From assembly GCF_000788395.1 (NCBI RefSeq), contig NZ_CP009888.1:1446001-1510000 (forward strand): DNA of 64,000 bases, in the 5' to 3' direction. Shown here one piece after another: positions 17,772-25,805 of this stretch. The notes under the pieces were generated by a model. It did no database searches. It was given only the letters and a program-made list of their open reading frames with translations, and was not told the DNA's origin. Source of the DNA: Pseudoalteromonas piratica. GTDB lineage: Bacteria; Pseudomonadota; Gammaproteobacteria; Enterobacterales; Alteromonadaceae. Both the position numbers and the translations under genes were made by a program. Position 1 is the first letter of the stretch; every line of letters begins with the position of its first letter.

Positions 17772-17798
17772 TTAGCACTCTAGTTAAGAGAGTGCTAA
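17772..17798. promoter_or_regulatory. Perfect CIRCE element (HrcA operator) upstream of rpoH
   Basis: TTAGCACTC (17772-17780), nine bases, then GAGTGCTAA (17790-17798): an exact match to the CIRCE consensus in both arms and in spacing. It begins about 9 bp after the predicted sigma-E start site and ends 36 bp before the rpoH ATG, the usual place for a repressor block or for a 5'-UTR hairpin. No hrcA gene is in the window. Confidence 0.9.
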
Positions 17799-17834
17799 AA
17801 TTGAGAAAATTTGTTACTCCACCTGAGGTGAAAT

Positions 17835-18698
17835 ATGACAAAAGAGATGAATGCCCTAACACTTAGTATGCCGCAAAACGCAGGTAGCATTGAGAGCTAT
17901 CTACAAGCTGTAAGTACTATCCCTATGCTAAGTGCGGACGAGGAAAAGGCATTGGCAGAGAAGCTACAGGACAGTGGCGACCTTAATGCAGCACGAGCGT
18001 TAATCATGTCACACCTTAGATTTGTTGCACATATCGCGAAGAGCTATTCGGGTTATGGTTTACCGCAGGCAGATCTTATTCAGGAAGGAAACGTTGGCCT
18101 AATGAAGGCTGTTAAACGTTTTGACCCAACTGTAGGTGTACGCTTAGTATCATTTGCTGTTCACTGGATTAAAGCAGAAATTCATGAGTATGTGCTGAAA
18201 AACTGGCGCATCGTTAAAGTTGCAACAACCAAAGCGCAACGTAAATTATTCTTTAACCTACGTAAAAACAAAAAGCGTTTAGGTTGGTTTAACCACGAAG
18301 AAGTGCAAACAGTTGCGAACGAGTTAGGTGTATCTGAAAAAGACGTACGTGAAATGGAATCGCGTATGAGCAGTCAAGATATGGGCTTTGACTTAAATGC
18401 GGACGAAGACGACAGTGCGCCACAGTCTCAGTTCTCACCTGTTCAATACTTAACAGATCAATCGTCAGACTTAGCTGAGACGGTTGAAGAAGAACAATGG
18501 CAAGATAACTCTAACCAACGTCTATTCTCAGCGTTAAACACGCTAGATGAGCGTTCACAAGATATTATCCGCGCCCGTTGGTTAGCAGAAGAGAAAGAAA
18601 CACTGCAAGATCTCGCTGCTAAATACCAAGTATCAGCAGAGCGTGTTCGCCAGCTAGAAAAATCAGCTATGAAAAAGCTACAAAACTTAATGGCGTAA
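17835..18698 (+). CDS. rpoH: RNA polymerase sigma-32 (heat shock) factor
   Basis: Sigma factor for heat-shock genes (chaperones, proteases). The 287 residues match E. coli RpoH (284). Region 2 holds [20 protein letters not shown] then [19 protein letters not shown]; the RpoH box between regions 2 and 3 ([20 protein letters not shown]) is diagnostic; region 4.2 has the helix-turn-helix [25 protein letters not shown] lies 5-10 bases before the ATG. It follows ftsYEX as in E. coli, but its leader carries a sigma-E promoter and a CIRCE operator. Confidence 0.98.
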   Translation: MTKEMNALTLSMPQNAGSIESYLQAVSTIPMLSADEEKALAEKLQDSGDLNAARALIMSHLRFVAHIAKSYSGYGLPQADLIQEGNVGLMKAVKRFDPTVGVRLVSFAVHWIKAEIHEYVLKNWRIVKVATTKAQRKLFFNLRKNKKRLGWFNHEEVQTVANELGVSEKDVREMESRMSSQDMGFDLNADEDDSAPQSQFSPVQYLTDQSSDLAETVEEEQWQDNSNQRLFSALNTLDERSQDIIRARWLAEEKETLQDLAAKYQVSAERVRQLEKSAMKKLQNLMA

Positions 18699-18715
18699 TA
18701 GCTAATTACAACCAC

Positions 18716-18742
18716 AAAAAAAGCCGCTTTTGCGGCTTTTTT
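18716..18742. terminator. Bidirectional terminator between rpoH and rdgC
   Basis: GCCGC / GCGGC stem with a TTTT loop, flanked by A7 on the left and T6 on the right, so it works for both convergent genes. Confidence 0.88.
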
Positions 18743-18772
18743 AATATTTAGCATTGGCTTACACAGATAACC

Positions 18773-19684
18773 TTAAATTGTATCTTCTGGTTCACCTAGT
18801 GCAATAATCAGTGCTTCTAGCATTTGCTTAATTTCATCGCTTGAAAGCATAAAATCAGCGTCTAGTTTAACTGCCATATCTTCTTTTGGAATGTCAGCAT
18901 TTTCTTCTTTTAACAGCTCTGCGTAGTTTACACGTTTAATTGAGCCATCTTCTTGCAGCACAAAGCGAATACGCTCCATCCAGTCAAGCGCGAGCTTAGT
19001 AACGACTTTACCGTTGTCTAAGTGGCTCTTAACTTCGTCTGAGGCTAGATCGTGTTGTTTCAGCACTACCTTCGCGCCATTTTCTTCGGGTTCAACAAGC
19101 TCTGCATCTAGGCCAATAGTAAACTGCTCCGGGGCTGCATCTTTTGCTAGCCAATTTGTTAAAAATAAACCTAAATCGTAATTAACAAATGCTGGTACTA
19201 CAGGCAATGAACCGAGTGACTTACGCAGTAGTGCTAGTAATTCTTCTGCTTTATTAAAGCTCGCACTGTTAACTACCATCCAGCCTTTTTCTAAGTCAAT
19301 AAAGGCAAATTGTAAGCTCGACTTTTTGAATGCTTGAGGCAATAACGAGTGAATTAAGTTTTCTTTTAACTCGTCTTTTTCTTTTTTCTTAACGGGACGG
19401 TTTTCACTGTTTTCGATTTGCTCTATCTTTTCAGCAAGTAGGTCGTTAATCACTGCTGGCGGAAGTACTTTTTCTTCGCGTTTTGCGCACAGTAGAATGC
19501 TCTTTTTGCTAAAGTGCGAGAGCATTTGACCGTGTTTACCAAGCGCTTTAGTCCAACCAAATGTACTTAAATCTTGGCTGCCACATGGGCGAAACTTATC
19601 TTGTTCGAGTGCTTTTTCAAATTCGTCTTGGTTGTAATCAACTTCTTGTTTAAAGCGATAACAAATTAGGTTACTAAACCACAT
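18773..19684 (-). CDS. rdgC: Recombination-associated protein RdgC
   Basis: Ring-forming double-strand DNA-binding protein of the nucleoid that modulates RecA. It is 303 residues, exactly the E. coli length. The N-terminus MWFSNLICYRF, the segment DLSTFGWTKALGKHG and LPPAVINDLLAEKIEQIE are family signatures, and the C-terminal domain contains MLSSDEIKQMLEAL. AGGA lies about 9 bases before the ATG. Monocistronic, convergent with rpoH. Confidence 0.96.
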   Translation of the reverse strand: MWFSNLICYRFKQEVDYNQDEFEKALEQDKFRPCGSQDLSTFGWTKALGKHGQMLSHFSKKSILLCAKREEKVLPPAVINDLLAEKIEQIENSENRPVKKKEKDELKENLIHSLLPQAFKKSSLQFAFIDLEKGWMVVNSASFNKAEELLALLRKSLGSLPVVPAFVNYDLGLFLTNWLAKDAAPEQFTIGLDAELVEPEENGAKVVLKQHDLASDEVKSHLDNGKVVTKLALDWMERIRFVLQEDGSIKRVNYAELLKEENADIPKEDMAVKLDADFMLSSDEIKQMLEALIIALGEPEDTI

Positions 19685-19763
19685 GAAAGGATCCTTGAAA
19701 CTGAATTGGTAGTACCAATTTCTCTTATAAATTCAGCTAAGCCTAACAGGGTTACAAACAATA

Positions 19764-19787
19764 AAAAAGCGCCTTTCGGCGCTTCTT
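19764..19787 (-). terminator. Intrinsic terminator downstream of the histidine kinase
   Basis: AGCGCC / GGCGCT stem with a four-base loop; on the minus strand it is followed by a T-run (complement of A64-68). It lies 15 bp after the kinase stop, between it and rdgC. Confidence 0.78.
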
Positions 19788-19801
19788 TGTCAATTGAACA
19801 A

Positions 19802-21568
19802 TTAATCCACCAAAGGCGATGACTCAGGGCTTGGCATATCCTTTGGGAAGGTGATTTTATAGCAAAGTCCTTTGCCTGGTTCACTGGTTGCCGTGATATC
19901 ACCCGCTAAGGTTTGTTTTACTAAGTTAAAGGTAATATGTGTGCCAAGACCGCTGCCGCCTTGCTCGCGACGTGTGGTATAGAATGGGTCAAATAGATTT
20001 TCTAATTGCTCAGCTTCAACACCACGGCCATTGTCTTTAAAAGTAATAGCGACTTCACCATCTTGCTCTTGAATGTTGATATCAATAGTGCCTGCGTTAA
20101 TGCCCTCAAAGCCGTGAATAAGAGAATTCATAATTAGGTTAGTAAATATTTGGCTAACTGCACCAGCTGGTAGGTTAAGTAATAAATCGTCAGGACAATG
20201 TATGTTTATTTTATGCATTGTCTTTTTGAGCTTAGGATGGAGTGAGCGAATAATTTCGTTCAAGTATTCTTTTAAGTTAATTTGACGAACAGCTTCACTT
20301 GCTTGGTCTACTGCAATTTGCTTAAAGCTAGCGACTAACTCAGATGCACGCTCGAGGTTAGTGGTGAGTAATGCCGTACTTTGCTTTGCATCAGCAATAA
20401 ATTCTTCCAGTGCTTTCGGAGAGAGGGTTTTTTCATTATACGCCGCTTCAACTTGTGTAAGGCGTTCTTGCAGAAAAGAGGTTGCCGTTACACCGATACC
20501 AACAGGTGTATTGATATCGTGAGTAATACCGGCAACTAAACCACCTAATGCCGCCATCTTTTCAGAGCCAACCAACCGTTCTTGTGCCATATTAAGCTCA
20601 TCAACGTACTTGGTAAGTTCATCTTGTTTAGACAGTAACTCATCTTCAGTCATTTTTCGGCGGTCGACTTCTTCGGTAAGTACTAACTTTTGTTTTTCAA
20701 GTTCGTACTTTTGTTGCTGTAAATCCATCATCGCTTGGCTTAAATTAGAGGTTTTACGTGCAACTTCTTGCTCTAAAAGAAGGTTTTGTTGGTCGAGTTT
20801 TTCATTGGTTTGTACAAGTTGTTTTTGTGTGGATTCAAGTTGGTCTTTATAACTTACGACTTTATCAATGAGCTTATTGAACGAATGCTCCATGATTTTT
20901 AATTCGTTGTGCTCTGTGGTTTCAATGCTAACGCGAGCACCTTCGAGGTTATCGAGCTCCAGCTCTTCTATTTGCTGAGTTAAATCGGTTAATGGCTCGG
21001 TAAGTAATCGTCTAAAGGCCATTAAGAATAAAATAATCAGGAAGGTGGTTTTAATCAGTGCATTACCAACTAAAAAATAAAGCGATACCATTATGCGGCT
21101 AAATACTACCTCACGACTTGAAAATAGGGTTACATCACCAACTTGAGTTGCACGCCCTGAAAATTCAAATACCAGTGGAAAGGTATAACCAAATAAACCT
21201 GATGTATTGTGTTGAACTAATTTTGCTTCTTGTACTAGTTGAGATTCATAGCGCTCTACAATATCGATAGATTGGCCGATTTGCGAAATGATTTCACCGT
21301 TATCATCACGCACAATTACCCCTTCGATAGAGGGAATTGCTAATAAACCTTCGGCAATAGTGCGCGTTTGTTGGGTGTTTAGCTCCCATATGGCGCGGGT
21401 TAAGCTGCCTGAAAAGGTTTTTTGTAGAGTGGAGAGTTCGTTTTGAATGTGATCTTTCGAGTTATGATATTCGGCGATGACTTGGCCGCATGTCACAATA
21501 AACGTAAGTACAAAATAAACTGAGAGTACGCTGGTTAACAGGCGTTTAGAAAGACTTTTGCTCAACAT
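19802..21568 (-). CDS. Membrane sensor histidine kinase
   Basis: A 588-residue inner-membrane kinase. TM1 is at about 10-32, a periplasmic sensor domain runs to about 155, TM2 is at about 158-188, followed by a HAMP-like linker and a long coiled coil (about 235-335). The phospho-acceptor His350 is in LGGLVAGITHDINTPVG. The ATPase domain has the N box NLIMNSLIHGFEG, the G1 box FKDNGRGVE, DPFYTTRREQGGSGLGTHI (F and G2 boxes). The kinase is complete. The stimulus is unknown. It is divergent from a single-domain response regulator 260 bp away, its likely partner. Confidence 0.92.
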   Translation of the reverse strand: MLSKSLSKRLLTSVLSVYFVLTFIVTCGQVIAEYHNSKDHIQNELSTLQKTFSGSLTRAIWELNTQQTRTIAEGLLAIPSIEGVIVRDDNGEIISQIGQSIDIVERYESQLVQEAKLVQHNTSGLFGYTFPLVFEFSGRATQVGDVTLFSSREVVFSRIMVSLYFLVGNALIKTTFLIILFLMAFRRLLTEPLTDLTQQIEELELDNLEGARVSIETTEHNELKIMEHSFNKLIDKVVSYKDQLESTQKQLVQTNEKLDQQNLLLEQEVARKTSNLSQAMMDLQQQKYELEKQKLVLTEEVDRRKMTEDELLSKQDELTKYVDELNMAQERLVGSEKMAALGGLVAGITHDINTPVGIGVTATSFLQERLTQVEAAYNEKTLSPKALEEFIADAKQSTALLTTNLERASELVASFKQIAVDQASEAVRQINLKEYLNEIIRSLHPKLKKTMHKINIHCPDDLLLNLPAGAVSQIFTNLIMNSLIHGFEGINAGTIDINIQEQDGEVAITFKDNGRGVEAEQLENLFDPFYTTRREQGGSGLGTHITFNLVKQTLAGDITATSEPGKGLCYKITFPKDMPSPESSPLVD

Positions 21569-21766
21569 TGAATTAACCAGAACCTCATTATTGTAATTTT
21601 TTAATGTACGTCATTAAAGTTAGCTAATTTTAACTCAAAAATAAATATGAAAGTGTTTAAATAAATTGAATAAATAAAAGCTTAGTTCATTTTTGCTATC
21701 TGCTCTTAAAAATTTAAGAATTATTTGACTTAAACAGGAATAACTAACAACTCGCTCGCATAAATG

Positions 21767-21794
21767 TTGCAATTATAGTGTTTACTCATATTAT
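21767..21794 (+). promoter_or_regulatory. Possible sigma-70 promoter of the response regulator
   Basis: TTGCAA (21767-21772), 16 bp, TATTAT (21789-21794). The start would be near 21801, giving a leader of about 28 nt before the TTG start codon at 21829. Confidence 0.4.
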
Positions 21795-21828
21795 GACTCT
21801 ATTGCAGTTTATTTAGGTTTTTATTGTT

Positions 21829-22200
21829 TTGACTAGTACATTTCCGGTACTTGTGTGTGATGACTCGCTTATTGCGCGAAAACAGGTTGTGCGCTTTTTT
21901 AAAAAACACGACGATTTTGTTATCAGCCAAGCCCAAAATGGCCAAGAGGCGATGGATTTATTACGTCAACAAGAGTTTGGTTTGTTGTGTCTTGATCTCA
22001 CGATGCCAGTGATGGACGGTTTAGCCGTATTAGCAAACTTGAAAGCAGAACAAATTCATCTGCATACGGTGGTTATATCTGCCGACATCCAACCTGAAAT
22101 GAAACAGCGTGTTGCCGACTATGGCGTATTAGGTTTTATTGAAAAACCGTTTAATGATGAAGACTTCTCGGCGGTTTTGCATAAATTTGGCATTCGTTGA
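21829..22200 (+). CDS. Single-domain (CheY-like) response regulator
   Basis: A 123-residue receiver with no output domain. The acidic pocket is in VCDDSLIARKQ, phospho-acceptor Asp56 in LCLDLTMPVMDG, Ser84 in VVISAD and Lys106 in GFIEKPF. The best start is TTG at 21829; no in-frame ATG precedes the conserved first strand, and the ribosome site is weak. It could act like CheY by protein contact, or as a phosphorelay intermediate for the divergent histidine kinase at 19802-21568. Partnership is inferred from position only. Confidence 0.88.
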   Translation: MTSTFPVLVCDDSLIARKQVVRFFKKHDDFVISQAQNGQEAMDLLRQQEFGLLCLDLTMPVMDGLAVLANLKAEQIHLHTVVISADIQPEMKQRVADYGVLGFIEKPFNDEDFSAVLHKFGIR

Positions 22201-22272
22201 TTTATTATAGTGCTAAATGGAATAAATTATCTTTTTTTATAGTTGACATATCTTTGACTATTCGGCACCCTA

Positions 22273-22338
22273 ATGGCCATGAAACAAATTAATTTAGTAC
22301 ACACCACCATTATTACAACCATTATCCTAACTGGATAG
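22273..22338 (+). CDS. thrL: thr operon leader peptide
   Basis: A 21-codon frame ending in Thr-Gly-stop holds five Thr and five Ile codons, clustered as two T-T-I-I blocks, plus one Leu and one Val. This is the composition of enteric ThrL, whose translation senses charged tRNA-Thr and tRNA-Ile. A second in-frame ATG at 22279 would give 19 residues. No strong Shine-Dalgarno is visible. The stop is 28 bp before the attenuator stem and 83 bp before thrA. Confidence 0.88.
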   Translation: MAMKQINLVHTTIITTIILTG

Positions 22339-22366
22339 TGGCATAGGTCTGTACGCAAAATTTAAA

Positions 22367-22398
22367 GGCCTGTGCTCACTACGAGCACAGGCCTTTTT
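22367..22398 (+). promoter_or_regulatory. Attenuator terminator of the thr operon
   Basis: An 11-bp perfect GC-rich stem GGCCTGTGCTC / GAGCACAGGCC with an ACTAC loop is followed by T5. It lies between the Thr/Ile-rich leader peptide and thrA, the arrangement of ribosome-mediated attenuation. A near-copy of the first arm (AGGTCTGTAC) lies at 22347-22356 and may take part in alternative folding. Confidence 0.88.
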
Positions 22399-22421
22399 CG
22401 TTTTTGGAATGGGGAAAAAGA

Positions 22422-24836
22422 ATGAAAGTATTAAAGTTTGGTGGCTCGTCACTCGCCGACTTTGCTTGTTTAAAGCAGGTAGCAGAACTTGCCAAAGGTC
22501 AGCTTGAAGACAAAATGTTGTTAGTGTTATCTGCACCAGGCGGTATGACTGACAGCCTTGTGGAATTATCAGAGCTAGCTGAAAAAGGGCAAGATTATTC
22601 GACCGCATGGCAAGCACTTGTAGCACGTAGTGAGGGCCTGAAAGCACAGGTTTCAGATGTTGCAGTAGTAACAAATTGGCCTAATTTTGATGAGCTAAAA
22701 CAAAAACTCGATGGGGTTTCGCTTCTTGGCCATTGTCCTTCGCAAGTGAAAGCCTATGTCATTAGCTTTGGTGAGCGCGTTAGTGTGTCACTGATGCAAG
22801 CATTGTTAAATGAGCTTTCGCCTGTCTACCTTGAAGCCACTAAGTGCATTGCATCAAACAACAATTACTTAGATGCAGAAGTTGATTTAGCACAATCAAA
22901 ACAGCAATTTGCTAAGCAATTAGCAGAGCACCCAAGCACTGTTTACATTATGCCGGGCTTTACTGCCGCAAGTGAGCAAGGCGAATTAACAACGCTAGGC
23001 CGTAATGGTTCGGATTACTCTGCGGCGATTGCCGCAGCCTGTGTTGATGCCAAGATCTGCCAAATCTGGACTGATGTAGACGGTGTTTATAGCGCTGATC
23101 CGCGTTATATCAAATCAGCTATGAAAATTCAGAGCTTAAGCTATAAAGAAGCAATGGAGCTTTCATACTTTGGCGCGAAAGTCCTTCATCCGAAAACAAT
23201 TTTACCTTGTGCTAAATATGGTGTGCCGTGCGAAATTAAAAATACACATGATCCTGATGTGCCAGGCTCGCTTATCAGTGCACAGTCAAGTTCAAATGGT
23301 GAACCAGTAAAAGCACTTTCTAGTTTACAAGAACTTGCAATGATCACGGTATCTGGTCCGGGTATGAAAGGCAAAGTGGGCATGGCATCGCGCGTATTTA
23401 GCGCATTAGCACAAGATGAAATCTCAATTGTATTAATTACGCAGTCATCGTGCGAATTCAGCATTAGTTTTTGTGTATATCAAGCTGATTTGGCAAAAGC
23501 CACAAACGCACTTGAGCAGGCATTCTCGTTAGAAGCGCAAGCTGGGCTAATAGAGCCATTCCAAATCGAACAGAACTTAGCAATTGTGACTTTAGTGGGT
23601 GATAACATGAAAGCCCATAAAGGCCTTGCAGCTAAATTCTTTGCATCACTTGCACAAGCACAAGTAAACATTGTTGCGATTGCGCAAGACTCGACTGAAA
23701 GCGCGATTTCAGCGGTAATTGATGGGCAGTCATGTAATGATGCGGTGAAAGTATGTCATGAAAACTTCTTTACCCATGTGCCTTCTATCGATGTATTTTT
23801 ACTCGGCTGTGGTTTAGTAGGTAAAGAACTAGTTAGCCAACTGCAGCGCCAACAAGCCTGGCTGCAAAAACGTAATATCAAACTAAATCTGTATGGCGTT
23901 GCAAACTCGCGTCAAATGCTACTTGATAACGACGGCGTAGATTTTAATAACTGGCAAATGCAACTTGCCGATTCACAGCAGAGCTTTGATTTAAAAGTAG
24001 TTGAGCAATTTGTAAAAGAAAACCATTTAATTAACCCAGTGTTGGTTGATTGTTCATCATCACAGTTGTTAGCAGATCAGTATTTAGATTTTATTAATGC
24101 AGGTTTCCACGTGGTAGCTGCAAACAAAAAAGCAAATACAAGCTCGCAGTCATATTACCAATCTTTAGTTGCAGCAACACAAAAAACAGGTCGTAAATTC
24201 TTATACGAAACAAACGTAGGTGCAGGCTTACCTGTGCTTGATAACTTACAGTTGCTGTTTGGCGCAGGTGATAAATTACTTAGCTTTAACGGTATTTTAA
24301 GTGGTTCGTTGTCGTATATGTTTGGTGTAGTAGAAGATGGCTTAAGCTTGAGCGCCGCAACCAAACAAGCAAAAGAGAATGGCTTTACCGAGCCAGATCC
24401 GCGAGATGATTTATCAGGCATGGATGTGGCGCGTAAGTTACTTATTATTGCTAGAGACTCAGGCTTAGAGCTAGAGCTCGATGATATTGATGTTGAACCT
24501 GTGGTATCACCAAATTTTGCTGAGGGGTCAAGTGTTGACGAGTTTATGGCACGACTGCCTGAGCTGGATACTGAATTTACAGCGCGTGTTGAGTCAGCAA
24601 AAGCTGAAGGCAAAGTGTTGCGTTATGTCGGTTCAATCAAAGATGGTAAATGTAAAGTAGGTATTCAAGCGGTTACTAAAGAAGATGCACTTAACTCTGT
24701 GCGTGACGGTGAAAATGCACTGGCAATTTTAAGCCAATATTATCAGCCAAAACCATTTGTCATACGTGGTTATGGCGCTGGCGCAGAAGTTACTGCGGCA
24801 GGTGTATTTGCTGATATTTTAAAAACACTGCCATAG
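22422..24836 (+). CDS. thrA: Bifunctional aspartokinase I / homoserine dehydrogenase I
   Basis: First and third enzymes of the aspartate-to-threonine pathway fused in one chain. The ATG at 22422 is chosen (804 residues; E. coli 820) with GGGGAAAAAG just upstream; an ATG at 22404 lacks a ribosome site. MKVLKFGGSSLAD begins the kinase domain, with LGRNGSDYSAAIAAACVDAK in the nucleotide region. Two ACT domains follow (ELAMITVSGPGMKGKVGMAS and LAIVTLVGDNMKAHKGLAAK) for threonine feedback. The dehydrogenase starts at VFLLGCGLVGKELVSQL and includes AANKKANT and ETNVGAGLPV. It leads thrA-thrB-thrC. Confidence 0.97.
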   Translation: MKVLKFGGSSLADFACLKQVAELAKGQLEDKMLLVLSAPGGMTDSLVELSELAEKGQDYSTAWQALVARSEGLKAQVSDVAVVTNWPNFDELKQKLDGVSLLGHCPSQVKAYVISFGERVSVSLMQALLNELSPVYLEATKCIASNNNYLDAEVDLAQSKQQFAKQLAEHPSTVYIMPGFTAASEQGELTTLGRNGSDYSAAIAAACVDAKICQIWTDVDGVYSADPRYIKSAMKIQSLSYKEAMELSYFGAKVLHPKTILPCAKYGVPCEIKNTHDPDVPGSLISAQSSSNGEPVKALSSLQELAMITVSGPGMKGKVGMASRVFSALAQDEISIVLITQSSCEFSISFCVYQADLAKATNALEQAFSLEAQAGLIEPFQIEQNLAIVTLVGDNMKAHKGLAAKFFASLAQAQVNIVAIAQDSTESAISAVIDGQSCNDAVKVCHENFFTHVPSIDVFLLGCGLVGKELVSQLQRQQAWLQKRNIKLNLYGVANSRQMLLDNDGVDFNNWQMQLADSQQSFDLKVVEQFVKENHLINPVLVDCSSSQLLADQYLDFINAGFHVVAANKKANTSSQSYYQSLVAATQKTGRKFLYETNVGAGLPVLDNLQLLFGAGDKLLSFNGILSGSLSYMFGVVEDGLSLSAATKQAKENGFTEPDPRDDLSGMDVARKLLIIARDSGLELELDDIDVEPVVSPNFAEGSSVDEFMARLPELDTEFTARVESAKAEGKVLRYVGSIKDGKCKVGIQAVTKEDALNSVRDGENALAILSQYYQPKPFVIRGYGAGAEVTAAGVFADILKTLP

Positions 24837-24845
24837 GAGAGGGTG

Positions 24846-25805
24846 ATGATTGAAGTTTATGCACCCGCATCCAGTGGCAACTTTGCCGTTGGTTTTGACT
24901 TACTTGGTGCAGCACTTGCGCCAGTAAGTGGCGCACTACTTGGCGATATTGTAGCAATTGAATCGAGTAACTCTGGCCAAGACGAATTTATATGTAGTGG
25001 AAAATACGCTGAGAAACTGGCAGGTCCCAAAGAGGATAACCTTGCATATCAGTGTTTAGTGCATTTTCGTGAACATGTTTCAAGCGATATGCCGGCCTGT
25101 AAACTGGAATTAAAGAAAAACTTGCCAGTTGGTTCGGGCTTAGGCTCAAGTGCGTGCTCTGTGGTTGCTGCATTTGCGGCACTTGATAAGTTTGCTAATA
25201 CTAATCTTTCACAAAAACAGTTATTGGCATTAATGGCTGATTTTGAAGAAAAAGTCAGTGGTGGTCGCCACTACGATAACATTGCACCTTGTTATTTAGG
25301 TGGTTTGCAATTGTGCGGTGATTTAGTACCAAATAATTCACTGGCGTTACCAACCGATGAAAACTGGCAGTTAGTTGTTGCCTACCCAGGCTTTGCCCTG
25401 AATACCGCAAAAGCACGCGCAGTGCTACCAAAAGAAGTCAGTATGCATACTAGCATTAATTATGGTCAGCGTTTAAGCGCGTTTACCGCGTTATGTTTTA
25501 GCGGGCAATTTGATAGCGCAATAGCCTTGATGAAAGACGAACTTGCTGAGCCATATCGCCAATCTCTGATTGCAGGGTTTAGCGACGCCAAAGTTGCATT
25601 ACCAGAATTAGGTGCAGAAGTGGTGGCTATTTCTGGCGCAGGTCCAACGCTTTTAGCTTTAACAAAAAGTGAAACACAAGCACAAGCGATAGACGCTTGG
25701 TTAAAAGAAAATTATTTGAATGAAAACGGTTTTAGCCACATTTGTAAAATAGATAACCGTGGCACACGTGTACTAGAAAAAGGAGAAAGTGATGTTATTG
25801 CATAA
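24846..25805 (+). CDS. thrB: Homoserine kinase
   Basis: GHMP-family kinase that phosphorylates homoserine for threonine synthase. The ATG at 24846 is used (319 residues); GTG at 24843 would crowd the ribosome site AGGAG that begins at 24835. VYAPASSGNFAVGFDLLGAAL is the N-terminal signature, LPVGSGLGSSACSVVAA the ATP-binding GHMP loop, and VVAISGAGPTLLAL the third motif. The gene begins 9 bp after thrA and its 3' end overlaps thrC by 14 bp, so all three are coupled. Confidence 0.97.
   Translation: MIEVYAPASSGNFAVGFDLLGAALAPVSGALLGDIVAIESSNSGQDEFICSGKYAEKLAGPKEDNLAYQCLVHFREHVSSDMPACKLELKKNLPVGSGLGSSACSVVAAFAALDKFANTNLSQKQLLALMADFEEKVSGGRHYDNIAPCYLGGLQLCGDLVPNNSLALPTDENWQLVVAYPGFALNTAKARAVLPKEVSMHTSINYGQRLSAFTALCFSGQFDSAIALMKDELAEPYRQSLIAGFSDAKVALPELGAEVVAISGAGPTLLALTKSETQAQAIDAWLKENYLNENGFSHICKIDNRGTRVLEKGESDVIA

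Noticed and set aside
22243..22271. TTGACA at 22243-22248 as the -35 of the thr promoter.
   Set aside because: The bases 16-18 further on are GC-rich (CACCC) with no acceptable -10, and transcription would start at or after the leader peptide's first codon, so I did not list it.
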